From assembly GCF_029227915.1 (NCBI RefSeq), contig NC_079875.1, positions 19,709,001 through 19,773,000 of the forward strand: DNA of 64,000 bases, given 5' to 3'. The notes beneath the pieces were generated by a model. The model was not told where the DNA came from, did not search any database, and saw nothing but the letters and a program-made list of their open reading frames with translations. This document shows, piece by piece, positions 52,236-63,949 of this stretch; within the stretch, counting starts at the first letter, position 1; every line of letters starts with the position of its first letter. This stretch comes from Hydractinia symbiolongicarpus. Taxonomy: Eukaryota > Cnidaria > Hydrozoa > Anthoathecata > Hydractiniidae. The translations under genes were made by a program, and so were the position numbers.

Positions 52236-54518
52236 TTTTTCTATCGAAATTTTGAGAATCTCAATAATCCTCTTGGTATACCTCGCGTGTAGCAAACGTG
52301 CTCCACAATTTCGCTTCGCTCGCAAAGCTCAATTGCTTCGCAATGAACCTTTTTGAATTTGTGGGCAGTGTGAAGTTATGCAGCTAGTGTCTAACAGGTA
52401 AAGAAAAAATTAAGTTTGTATCAGTATTTCTAAAAAATTACTGTTTTGACAAACTTTTGGTAAAAAATGTGCTAAAAATGTAAAAAATTGCTTTCTCTTT
52501 TGGCATGTAATGGACTTATATATTGCCTAATTTATTAGTATTTTTATTTACTGGTAGGGTCAAATATACTGGGTATTGAAACTTAAAGGCACCATAATGA
52601 TATAACTTCACTTTTAATGTATAAAATTGCTCGTTTTTAGCCTAATTTTTCTGCAAAATATTTGTTTGTAACCATACGCAATGCCTCTTCTTTTAGATTA
52701 TCATGTGGTGTAGCTAGCTGCTGGGCCGAATGGGTAATTTATACAAAAGTGCGAAAGTGGACAAACATGGATGGAATAGATAGCTATATACCCTAATATA
52801 TACCTAGTACGTAGGACAACCTATTGCTCCAACATTCACAAGCTAGGTAGTATTCATACGCAGAGTTCAAACAATTTTTCAGCCACAACATGCATTTGCC
52901 ACACGTTATTCCAGTTTGAGGTTGTTATGTAATGTATTATGTGGTGTAAACTATTTTGATTGCTCTCAGATTGTCACAAGTTTAAGCTTTTAGAAGTTCT
53001 CATTCTCCAAATGTTTTGTAAAATATTTTGCATTCAATATTCCACTAGGACAATAATTTAAAAACATGCAGGTTTTTTTTCTATGTAAAAAGGTAACTTA
53101 AGTCTAGGGGTCATTTGAGTTTCTTGACAAATGTTAAAAAATATAACATATATACTATAAAATTCTAATAAATGTGTGTGGCGTTTATTCAATTTTCAGA
53201 ATTTCTAGGCAGCGTTTACCGGAGACAGGCGTTACATTAATACAAATATTCCTCTTTAACACAAACCTATATTTTTATCATAAATTCACATAAAATAAAT
53301 TTAAATGCACCTTTTTGAATAAAGAAATGGTCTGTTTATTAGAGCCTCAACGTTGGGGGAGTGGGTGTTTATTGACGACATAAATATAGATTGGTTGTTT
53401 AATTAGGCATTTACCGTTTTCTATCTTTTCAAACTCATAAGTTGGTGCCTGAAAGTTCTTTTATACTTCTTTATTCGCAACAGTTTATGCCTCACAATGC
53501 GTTCTTTTCTTTAGCAAAAGTAAAACCACAAAACTTGGTCCTTTTTGGCTTCCAGAAAGTTTGCTTTAACAGTAATAAAAATGCCCCCTAAAATAAAATG
53601 TCTAAAAACTGCCCATTTTACTAAAGCACTGAGTACAGAATCCTGTTGATTCTGTACTCACTGCTTTATTTCCTGTATACTAGCCTGAAATAAAGGAAAT
53701 AAAATTTGTCATTACAATAGGATTAAAATGTCTAAGCTTGGTTTGCTGGAAAATGTTGAAACATGTTTACTTCGGCTGAGCATTTTTTTAAAAAGGTATT
53801 TCAAATCGACATTGCCCTGCTAGCAACAAAATCACTTAATTGTCGGCCAAGGTTAAAACATTCTCACTTGGGATTTTGTAAAATTGATAATTTTTTATTA
53901 ATATATATTTATAAAATTTGGTTTAAAAACTTTCCTTGTACACAAGAGGTACATATCAGTAGCTAACTACCTGGTTTGTCTCGGGTATTGTGAAGGTCTG
54001 TCGACATACTAAAAACAGGTATCCAAGAAATAGCTAAGTGTGGAACAAAATTTTGTTCCCCAACTTTATTTGTGCAAAAAAAACTAATTTTCTGAAGTTC
54101 TTTGAACATGTAGAACGTTTTTCCTATCAAGGCTAGGTGAAATTCTAAAATATTTTAAAAAAAAACTTGTTTTGTCACAGACCATAATTTTTTCTAAAGT
54201 ACTGATACACTTCAAATTAATGTCTTATCGGTTTCACGTAAGCCTCAAATACCTCTTTTAACCAAATTTATTGCTAGGATAACTTCGTGTTTACAAGAAT
54301 TTAACAGGATTGAGAGGGTATCTGTTTTCATTAAAAAAAGGACATAAAATCTAAGCTTGTTGTGGTAGCTGATAAACAAATGAAATTTAATAATTCTTTC
54401 AAAATTTTTGCGAAGCAATTGAGCTTTGCGAGCGAAGCGAAATTGTGGAGCACGTTTGCTACACGCGAGGTGTACCAAGAGAATTATTGAGATTCTCAAA
54501 ATTTCGATAGAAAAGAAA
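52236..54518. mobile_element. Inner 2.3-kb element with about 110-bp inverted repeats
   Basis: The blocks at 52236-52345 and 54410-54518 are inverted copies (TATCGAAATTTTGAGAATCT, GTAGCAAACGTGCTCCACAA, TTCGCTTCGCTCGCAAAGCT). The interior has no convincing coding sequence, so it is probably a non-autonomous DNA transposon. Target duplication not identified. Confidence 0.65.
53623..53667 (+). other. 20-bp stem, 5-nt loop hairpin
   Basis: AAAGCACTGAGTACAGAATC, loop CTGTT, then the complement with one mismatch. It lies inside the inner inverted-repeat element. It could be a small MITE, a cruciform or a small-RNA precursor; nothing further supports a choice. Confidence 0.5.
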
Positions 54519-54519
54519 T

Positions 54520-56281
54520 CATAGCCGTATAATGTGTAGGCGTTTTTGGGCAAGTTTAGCGTTTAGCAAAAAAATTAAAGTATTCACCCGAAAAAACCTA
54601 AAAAAACCTGCATAGACCATAAAATAAACTATGTGGTAGTAAAGTTTTTAAAAGAACTGTTTTTGATGGTTTTTGATAAAATTTACTTTATAAATAACTT
54701 TTAAACTTTATTAACTCCTTTCTCTTAAAGCATATTTTTCCAACTATCGTCCACAAGGTATGTTTCAAGGAATTGAATTTTGGAAATGCTCTAGGCAAGT
54801 TCGGGAAAGTGCGGCCGGTTTTGGAAGACAACCACTAATTTAATTCGAAAAGTTGCCCGAACTCGCCCTTATATATGTAGCCATTTGCAGCTTATTGACA
54901 CCCTCTTATTTTAGAATATTCTCAGGAATAATAGACCAAGAGAAATTACATCACAGTTTCTTGTCCACCGCCCACATGTGTTTGAGAACAACCCACATAA
55001 AAAAGTTCATTATTTTTTAAATTATTTGTGTAAAAATTACTATTTCATTCACGTTAAACCATTTGTCAGTCATTTTATTCATCCAACAAAGAATCCTATC
55101 CAAGATGCTTTTCTATTAGTGCTGAATTTAATAATTGACATGATTCAGCATAGTTTTTAAAAGGGTCTGATTGCAAAATATGATTGCCAAAGTTCAGCAC
55201 TTATAATATTTGTGTATTTGTGTACTCAGCTTCTAAAACACAGACAAGAGACATTATAATTTCCTCTGGGTGATTACATTAATGTTGGTTGAAAAAAAAC
55301 CTGAATGATGAGAAGCATGTGTTTTTGAATGGGTCTAGGACAATAAACTTATTTAATTTCCCTTGGCCTTGCATCAATCAAATTCTGAAAAAAATTTTCT
55401 AAAATGATTTTGTCAGATTTGGAAACTGTTGGTATGGTTGGAACTTTGCATATAAAATTAGTAAAGTTGCCAAATCGTTTAGTTTTTTTCTTTTATACTT
55501 AATTATTTAGGAGATGAAAAACAGTGCTTTCAATTTCATTGACTTGGCCATCCAAGGCACTGGAACCTTCACTATATGAAAATGTTTTCCTTTTCTTTTA
55601 GATTGTGTACAATGGGAGTGAGTGATGTAATCTTCTAATGCGTGTGGTGAAAAGAAGGCGAAACCGTTATTGTTTTTCTGCCCAAATTTGAAGCTATTTA
55701 ATAAATCTTGATAAAGTTAAAAAACTGTTTTGATTTGTTTGTTTTTGTTTTAATTGTTTCCCGTGAGTTTTCGAAATTCGTTCCAGCAGATTCTGTGGCT
55801 TCTACTGCCGGTATTTTTACGTGTTGTAAGGTCATTTACGAAATCGTTAACGGACCAACTTCTGCGGGTTGTACAACTCGATGTATTACATATCTTTCGG
55901 AATACTGCTAAAAGTGTAATTTTGTATTGCGCTCTTTACTTTTATCATTCTGTGGGAACGGGCGGCACAAAATTTTAACACGCGTTATTCGTTTTTGTTA
56001 GTTTCGCGTAATCTAATTTTCTCGCACATTTTGAAAAGAATATCCCACGCACATTAAATACTCGCGCAGTTTATTCGCAAAAAAAAACTGTTTTTGCACA
56101 ACGAATTGTTCTGAAGAGCGTTCATTTTCCCCCCATGGTTTTTCTATATGATATTCAATTTTGATGTATTTGGGAAGATGTTAGCTCCAAAGAAACAAGA
56201 AGCGCTAGGGACAAAGTATTGGATAGTTTAATTTTGCTTGCAACTTGCGAAATGCTTCGCAACCTTTTTTTAATTTCTAGT
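54520..56281 (-). repeat. Right arm of the approximately 1.7-kb inverted repeat
   Basis: Reverse-complement partner of 44825-46545. Its inner edge abuts the inner inverted-repeat element at 54518. Confidence 0.8.
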
Positions 56282-56836
56282 ATTGATAAATGAATAAATT
56301 TTTATTATCAAATCTCAGTTTTAAGGTTTCAGTGTGTTTAATGGGTATAAAGCTGTATCCAACTAAAGGTTAGTTAGCCTAAAATATGTTTACATTTTAA
56401 CGGATCTCTCCCCAGTCCTAATTCAAAAAAATGTTTAGACATGCGCAGTCTGAGTTTCTGAAATATTGCACGCTGAAACAGCCGTGTCCGCCGTGTATTA
56501 GATCAAAGGGAAACAGAAAGCACTAGGGGACAACTATGGGCTGGTTTCAATTTTGCTTGCAACTTGCGAAATGCTTCGAATCGCAACCACCCTCGTCCCG
56601 AGGGTTTTTTGTCTTTTTGATGTGAGAGAAAGACGACGAAAAATACTTTTCGACGTCATCTTTGATAAAGTCAAAAAACCCTGGGGACGAGGGTGTATCG
56701 GAAATACTTATTTGTAATATAACGGTGCCGACTTTTCAAAACACGGCTTAATAATCGCTGAGCTTGCATATTTGTAATGAAAAAACAAGATTGCGGACTC
56801 GGGTTTTCTTTTACATTACACTTCCAGGTGATCAAA

Positions 56837-56839
56837 ATG
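56837..56839 (+). CDS. RPS15: RPS15 exon 1, coding part (start codon only)
   Basis: ATG directly followed by a canonical donor GTAAGT (56840). Exon 2 begins in phase with a codon that follows Met in RPS15 proteins. A start codon alone in exon 1 is common in animal ribosomal protein genes. The upstream GGGTTTTCTTTTACA tract resembles a pyrimidine-rich 5' terminus, so transcription probably begins near 56800. Confidence 0.75.
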
Positions 56840-56962
56840 GTAAGTTTTAGTTGATGCTTTTATCTTTTAATATCTTCCTTTTTACCTGTTCATTTTCTAT
56901 TAAATTCTCCTAGAAGATTTAGCTGCTATTATTTAATATGTCTTCAATGCTATTTAATTCAG

Positions 56963-57292
56963 GGCGACGCAGCAGCAGCAGAATTAAAGAAGAAGAGAAC
57001 CTTTAGAAAGTTTTCTTTTCGTGGTGTTGATTTGGACCAGTTGCTCGATTTGTCAAGTGAGCAATTGATGGAACTTGTTCATGCACGTGCACGTAGAAGA
57101 TTTTCTCGTGGTCTTAAAATGAAACCTCTTGCCTTAATGAAAAAACTACGAAAAGCTAAAAAAGAGGCTGCACCAATGGAAAAGCCAGCTGTTGTTAAAA
57201 CACATCTCAGAAATATGATAGTTCTTCCTGATATGATTGGTAGTATTGTTGGTGTACACAATGGAAAGACCTTCAATCAAGTAGAAATAAAG
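56963..57292 (+). CDS. RPS15: RPS15 exon 2 (ribosomal protein uS19)
   Basis: 110 codons in phase 0, preceded by acceptor TTTAATTCAG and followed by donor GTAGCC. It encodes the small-subunit protein uS19, which sits at the subunit head near the decoding site. Blocks are [51 protein letters not shown] and FNQVEIK. Animal RPS15 normally continues about 37 residues to a conserved basic C-terminus; no such exon is found in the remaining 6.7 kb, so either intron 2 is very long or this is a truncated copy. The intact splice sites and open frame favour a real gene. Confidence 0.9.
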
Positions 57293-57334
57293 GTAGCCAG
57301 TTAATTTGTTTTATGTCAGATGAGTTTCAATAGA

Positions 57335-58532
57335 TTTCTTTGAATGTTTACATTTTCCGCGGTAAGCCCTTCTGGCTTAACTCTGTGGCAGGCAGAAAGA
57401 AGAGGGTGTCGATAAGCTGCAAACACCTGCATATATATGGGCGAGTTCAGGCGACTTTTCGAATCAAATTGACGGTTGTCCGCCAAAACCGCCACACTTT
57501 CCCGCACATGCCCAAACTTGCCCTGAGAATTCCCGAAATGCAACACCTTGTAACATAAACATGGCGGACGACAGTTGAAAGAATGCGTTTGAAGAGAAAG
57601 GTATATATATAAAACTAAAATTTGAGGTGTGCCAATTTTGTAATCACAAAAATAGTTGCATGGTTAAACAGAAGTTAATTTTTATGTGATTTATGACAAA
57701 AATTAGCTACCTTCGCTAAAATAAGTATAATACAAGTGGAAAACAAGACAGATTATTGTCGTAACATGCTCCATCATTATGATTAAAATAAATGTTTAAA
57801 ATTACGCTAGCTAAACTGTAATACAGCAAGAGTTTGGTCGATACCATTTAGGAAAAATAATTAAAACAAGATAGAATACGCTTGTCGTAACACCCTCCTC
57901 CGTTATGGAATTTAAAAAATGATTTTAACGCTGCGAAAGACTTGAAATATTCTGAACTAAACAACCAAGTCTGAAAAAAAATTTGCACTTAAATTTAGAT
58001 TTTCCTATAAAACTGTGCAAAAAACATTAAAAGAACACTAAAATTGTTTGTTTTTTGAAGAATAACTTGCTGTATAAGTTTCGAAACAGCACAAGCATAA
58101 TTTGCTGTATGTATTTCAAAACAATATAAGCATATTCTGTACAACTTTTAAAACATCACAAGAATAATTCTTGCTGTTTTTAAAAACAAGTTTTTGATCA
58201 TGCAAGTATTTTTATCTTTTCACCTTGAGAACTAGTTTTATATTTTTTAGTGACACAAATTATTATTATTCGAAAATACATCTATTATTATTTTTTTGTT
58301 ATTCCGACCATACATTCTCAATAAAATTATTTTTATTTTGGCGACTGACTGTAAGTTACTATCGACTTCGCCCGTAGAACAACTAATTAAATTGGAATCG
58401 CATAATGATACCTTTGTGCGAAAAAACAGATTGAAAAGGTCTTCACTTCACCTAGCGCTCTCATCTTTTTGCCTGCCACGCAATTGTTAAAGCCAAAAGG
58501 GCTTACCACAAAAAAAGTGAACATTCAAAAAG
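57335..58532. mobile_element. 1.2-kb inverted-repeat element in RPS15 intron 2
   Basis: 57335-57400 (TGAATGTTTACA, GGTAAGCCCTTCTGGCTTAA, GTGGCAGGCA) is repeated inverted at 58468-58532. Inside, 57401-57600 (GAGGGTGTCGATAAGCTGCA onwards) is related to the inner part of the 1.7-kb arms (46200-46390). No coding capacity. Confidence 0.65.
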
Positions 58533-59589
58533 GTCTATATTTTTGCTATGACAGGATTTGTATTCATAGTCATGGATCCACAAATACAGCTATGATAGCC
58601 ATTTAGGCGACTTTTCTTTCCCAATTAGGTTTTATTAACAGGGTGTTTGCTACATTTTGTGGCTATTATTATTCTACACCAGACAAATACCCCAGAGTCC
58701 AGGGTATTACAGTATGTTCTGGGGATTTCATTTTAATTCTGATTTTACCTCACTTATCCTTCCAGGGTAAAAATATGTAATAAAGGTAGCAGTAACCCTT
58801 TTTAAGCTGTTAAAACAGATGAATTTTTCAGTTAGTGTGTTATCTCTACGAATTTCCTTTGTTATTTCTTAAAAATATGGCCTTCAGGCAAATAAAAATA
58901 GTTTTGTTTAATTTGAAACAAATACATTTTCTGATTCAGCAAATATATTTGTTTATAAATATGCAAAAAAGAAAAGAAGTAGCTTTCACAAGCTTCAATG
59001 TTTACAACTTCATTTTGATTGACTCCTGTTTTAAAACAAACCTTTGGTTGATTGTATCAAAAGGGTGTGTGGAAAACTTTTGTTTTTGTATATTTTTCTT
59101 ACAACAATTTTTTGTTTGATTTGAAAGAAATCTCATCAGCATGTTATGCTCCATCTAGCCACTGTCAAGAGAAAAATATTCAAAACAAATAAAATTCTAC
59201 ACCTTTTTAAGGCTGGCATGATTTACAAAGGTCATGTTAAAATTTTTAGGAGAAACAAAAATGCTATCAGAAGTTGGAGCTCTCTGGTTAAGGTGCTATG
59301 GAGATTAAAATTTATATTTACTTTATGTGCTATCTTTGTTATTAAAATTTCTCTTTAATAATTACATCAATTCTTTCTGTATAATTTTGTAGAATTTTAT
59401 AGCACGTTTCACTAAAGCTATAATGGGCAGAATTAATTATTTACGACATCTTAAATAAAAGAGGAATTGTAAAACCTGAATATCTTTGGCAATAGATAAT
59501 AGTATTATAGCTATAAAATTATTCTTCTTCTGAATATTTATACAGGATATAGCCACTTCAGTGTTGGAAACAGTTATCAATGCGGGTCC
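58533..59589. other. Noncoding region
   Basis: AT-rich, probably intronic for RPS15. Short open frames have no motif. Confidence 0.4.
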
Positions 59590-59765
59590 TGTGTTCTGAA
59601 TGTATACATTAAGTATACACCGGCATTGCCTACCTAATTTCCAGCACATGGCATGGGTAGCTGTAGTTGACCCGTAGCTGTGGACCAAACCACTGACCTT
59701 ATTTTTGCCAAGCAAACTGCATAACCACAAGGCCACACGCCTACAAATCAATGACAAGTGTGTTA
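59590..59765 (-). mobile_element. tRNA-derived SINE fragment
   Basis: The minus strand reads GGCGTGTGGCCTTGTGGTTA with a box A-like block, then GTCAGTGGTTTGGTCC as a decayed box B, followed by a SINE-like body. It cannot be a functional tRNA. Confidence 0.45.
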
Positions 59766-60803
59766 TAATAATAAAAAAATGAATATATATAGTCTGAAAA
59801 TAACCTTTCGTTACCTTTAACTTACATGAAATGTTTTTTCCGATTTTTAAAAGGGTAACTGCCACCTTAACCCAACATACTTTTACATGTTGGACTCAAC
59901 TGAAAAGTTTGCATGAGAAATTCCTGATGACTAAGTTCATATAACCCCAGAAATTGTTTTTTAAATACTTGTTTTTCTTGCCACCTTGACAGCCACTTCG
60001 ATATTCGCAACAAATTTAAAAAAAATCTATGTATTTTTTTAAATCACTCTGTTTAAATGATTTTTTTTTTTTAAAAATAATTTAACATGATATACTAGCT
60101 GTGTAAGCAATACAATGAAAGAAATAATATATTAGCAGCAGGTGTGTGCATGATTTTTTATTTCAAACTGAAAAGAATTTATTTCAACAAACAGCTTTCA
60201 AAATTTACTGATTTATAGCCAGATGTCAACCTGGATAAGATTGATGCTCAAATGAGTATTTCCAACATCCTTCCCAGGGTTATACAAAAATTCAATCCTT
60301 GGGACGAGGTCGCCTAAGTTACTCAGTAGATGATATCAGATTTAAAAAAAACTTGAAAAGAACACAGCTTCAATCCATCCCATGATACCGTAAGAGATAA
60401 AAATTACTGTCTAAATTTTTTTATATATACTTTTCCTATAACCAGCGCACACTTCGTAAATAAAAAAATGTGTTTTTTAGTTTTGACTTTCATATTAGTA
60501 GTATGCCAACCTTGTCTCCAGCCCTTTTGGTTCTTAACCGCTCTGCACTTTCATGATAAGGGCTTTCAAAGTTATATGCACCAATTTTAGTGTCAGCAAA
60601 TAACTGACCTTGCAATTACTGCACTTAAAAGGATACTGCTTCAGATTTAAACTCGCATCAGCAAAATTCAGCTGATTTAATTTTCGAACTTAACATAGTT
60701 AAATGCATAAATATTAAAGTTCAATGAAGGACAAACACCATTTAATTAAATAAATTTCAGTGTTTTCTGTGATGGTTTAATTTATCCAGAAGTCGTGACA
60801 AAC

Positions 60804-60805
<2 letters not shown>

Positions 60806-60851
<46 letters not shown>

Positions 60852-61080
60852 TTATACAGGTTTGCAAAGATGATAAGACACACAAAAAAGCATAGAAAAG
60901 TATAGTAGCAGAAAGCAAACTATAGAAAAAATCAACACAAAATCTCTGCGCAAATCAAAAATTTAAATTATTTTAAAAATTATGAATGATTTTTCATCCT
61001 GAAGCTCTTTTGGTAACTTGTTGAAAAGTTTTGCACCATGGAATGACAACTTTTTTTCCAGCTTCTGTTTTTAGTGATGT
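60806..61080 (-). mobile_element. LINE 3'-end relic with (TAA)n tail
   Basis: The minus strand at about 60965-61075 encodes LSFHGAKLFNKLPKELQDEK, the C-terminal block typical of CR1/Rex-type LINE ORF2. The (TTA)n tract at 60806-60850 is its tail on the plus strand. The rest of the LINE is missing. Confidence 0.55.
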
Positions 61081-61759
61081 AGTTTAAGTGCAAAAAATGG
61101 TAATTGATTTTTCACTAAGAGTTCAGTGTTTGTGCAGGAGGCAACTGAACTATATTCGGAAAAAACAATTGCTTTTTTTGTTGTCGTAATATCTTCAGCT
61201 ATTTTTCACGCTTTTGATTCCTAGGGATTTCTTATTTGCGACTTTACTACGACAAATAATACTGACTGACTGTAATGTTTTAAAAATGTAAAAATATATG
61301 TTGAATGTACAGTAAATTTCACCACCTGTGACTTAAAAGGCTTTTGAAATACAAATCATGCACATTTTTTGTTTGATTGCTTAGCTATGTAAGAAGATTG
61401 CAGAATTATGGAAAACATTTTTAAAAAAATTGTTCGTAGAGAACTTCAAGAATCCTTTTTTTATAAAAAAAAAGTATTTGTAAAAAAACTTTTGTTTTAC
61501 TTTGCTCGAGAAGGCATCTGTTCTGGCTATACTAGTCAGTAATAATTAAAGCATTTTTTACAAAATAATGTAATAGGGTCATCTGTCACTAAAAAAGACT
61601 GAGTCTATAGTTTGAAAATTTTTGATGAAGAAGGTTAAAAATAACCAAGATGGTGGTCAAGCAAAAAGAAAAATAAATATTTAGAAAACTACATCTGGAG
61701 TCACATAAGGTTTTAACAAAAAGTGAGTAAGTATATCATTTGGAGTTTCTCATGCAAAT

Positions 61760-61940
61760 CTTTTTAAATTACCAGTATATGTAGATGATAAAATAATTAT
61801 TTCATTCTATAAAAACTTGGATACCCTTGTCTCAAGTTAGAAGAGTTAGAACTTTCGCAAGCCGAACTCTGGCTCAATAATAACAAAATGAGTATTAATA
61901 CAAACAGAACTAAACAATCTTTTTTGGGAACCACAGCCAA
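61760..61940 (+). pseudogene. LINE RT relic
   Basis: One frame shows YVDD, KNLDTL and, after a small shift, LSQAELWLNNNKMSINTNRT, the segment after the catalytic box in non-LTR RTs. Both ends are lost. Confidence 0.45.
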
Positions 61941-62399
61941 TTAAAAAGAGTTAAAAACAAAACTATCAATTATTTTCATTAAAAAATTATTATTTTAAAA
62001 AATTCATTCTTGGCCCCATTTGGCTGCTCTAAAATATTTAAAGTGTTTTCCTCAAAAAATTATTCTTATGCTAGCATGAATGAACGCAGAACACAAAAAA
62101 GCAGATTTAGCGTTACTTTCTATAGTATTCTCTATAATTAGCGGACACTGTTGGTGCATAAACAAAGTGTCACTAATTAGAGGTGTCCGCCTTTTGGAAA
62201 GTTTTGCAATGTAAGCTCAAAGTTCGAAAAATGCGATTTTGTATATGAAATATGTAACTTAAAAAATTAGCGGGTACCGTGCTGGACTTAGACACGAAAA
62301 AAGAAGAAAACAACTAAATTGAACGTAATATAACTTCTTTTTAGAATAACAAATATCAACATAATATCAACTAAATTAACGTTCATATGTTAATATGTT

Positions 62400-62617
62400 T
62401 GAAACCCTTGCCTTAAAAGTTTTCATACTCTGCTCTGAGCTTTTTTATTATTTTTCAAAACGTTGCTGCTTGTGTCTTTCCAATATTATATGTTTTAGAA
62501 ATGTCTTTACAACTCATTTTTTTCTTTTTATTGTCATCTAATATTTTGATTTTCTGATGTCAGCCAACGTTTGTTAAGTTTCCCAGCTTCACGTTTTTTT
62601 AAGTTAGCAGGAGCCAT
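62400..62617 (-). pseudogene. Transposase N-terminal helix-turn-helix relic
   Basis: The minus-strand ATG at 62617 gives MAPANLKKREAGKLNKRW, and after a frameshift KMSCKDISKTYNIGKTQAAT followed by KIIKKLRAEYE. The pattern KxxxCKDIxKxxxIGKTQAxxxxKxxxKL is the first helix-turn-helix of Tigger-type transposases. Confidence 0.5.
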
Positions 62618-62889
62618 GATAAAGACGAAAATATTGGTCATTCCAAAAAAATCTTTCTTTTTCAAAGCATGAAAACATTCGAATCAACCCGTTCGATCAG
62701 ATCACTATGTTCGATCGAATCAACGCATTCAATCATTTTTTCATTCGATATTTGAGATTTAGCATTTGAAGGATTTTTTTGAAAAACAATCGATCATTCA
62801 TTCATTTTAAAATCTTAGTTCATTGTCCATAAAAAAAATTATTCGGTAAGACAAATATGATTACTGAGGAAATGTACGAGGCCGACATA

Positions 62890-63204
62890 CCCATACTCAT
62901 TGAAAAAGATTGAAATGAGTACCAGTACAAATCCCTTGCTAGAGGATATTAACAAGGTGGATGGAAATGCAATAGCGATAATAAGAACTGATTCTTTACA
63001 AAACGAAAGCATTGTTGGACACATGCCACAAAACATATCCAAAATATGTTTCATGTTCTTAAGTCCTAAACATTTACAGCTGAGGTTTGTGGAAAGAGGG
63101 TTAATCGTGGAGGTGGGTATGGCCTGGAAATACCAGTTATATATAAGTTGCATGGACAACAAAAGTTGACTGACCGGTTTGTGTAAATCGAGGCTGTAAA
63201 AGCC
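62890..63204 (+). pseudogene. HIRAN-like domain relic in the second Tigger-like element
   Basis: Plus-strand frames show NKVDGNAIAIIRTD, ESIVGHMPQNISKICFMFL and, shifted, RGGGYGLEIPVIYKLHGQQK. These match the D-x-x-AVA, VGHxPxxIS and GLEIPV blocks of the HIRAN-like family. Two frame changes show decay. The orientation is opposite to the transposase relic, as in the element at 31539-34274. Confidence 0.55.
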
Positions 63205-63949
63205 GACATTTCTTGTAAAGTTTCAAAGTGTTTTAAATATTTTAAAATTATTTAATTTTTCATTATTTTTGTATGCTGCTCCCTAATTTTTTGGTCTGTC
63301 CGCTAATTGTAGAGAAAAAATGCCTATATTGCCATTTCGTGCAAAAAAGTTTGTCCGCTAATTGAATGTTCGCTAATTAGAAAGTTTTTATGACACTGAC
63401 CAGAAAACAGCCGGTGGATGGACAAAATGTCAGCTAATCAGAGGTGTCCGACTTTTAGAGTGTCCGTTAATTGGATAGAATACTGTGCTTTGTATGAAAT
63501 TGTAAAATGAGCGTTTCACTCTTGTCGATGCTTCAAAGATGTAACGAGACGTATGATATACGCAAACAACCTCGCGCATAAAGTTTACACAAAGCTGTCT
63601 ATCAAATTGGGATTTTTGTTACGAAGTTAGACACGACATATTTTACTATTCAGATACGCAATATATAATATTTGTTACACACTTATTTTTCAAAATTGAT
63701 TTGTGAGACCTTCCTGAACGGAAAATTCCTCGAACTTTTAATTTTCGATGGGTCCGTCTTGGGTGAACCGACTGACAGGAAGAAGAAAGACCACAAACCC
63801 CAAAATTTGCGAAATTCATTAATTCAGTTAATTCTGCCTACATTCACTTTTAAAAAGTTTGGTGGAAACACCTTTATTTACTAGGTAGTTAAACAAGTGT
63901 TTTGAACACTTGTCTTATCTTTCTGAAAAAGAAAAAAAAAAGTAAAAAT

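Larger units (their letters stand above)
62123..63485 (-). mobile_element. Second Tigger/pogo-like element, decayed
   Basis: Ends TAGTATTCTCTATAATTAGC and the complement of ATTGGATAGAATACTG form an inverted pair, with subterminal TxxCTAATxAGAGGTGTCCG blocks on both sides. TA precedes the left end. It contains a minus-strand helix-turn-helix relic and a plus-strand HIRAN-like relic but no DDE domain. Confidence 0.65.

Noticed and set aside
55708-55911. A 67-codon frame in the right large arm (KFVPADSVASTAGIF)
   Set aside because: No family recognised and not open in the left arm; kept only as a hint of ancient coding.
62839-63162. Minus-strand 107-codon frame
   Set aside because: Antisense to the HIRAN-like relic.
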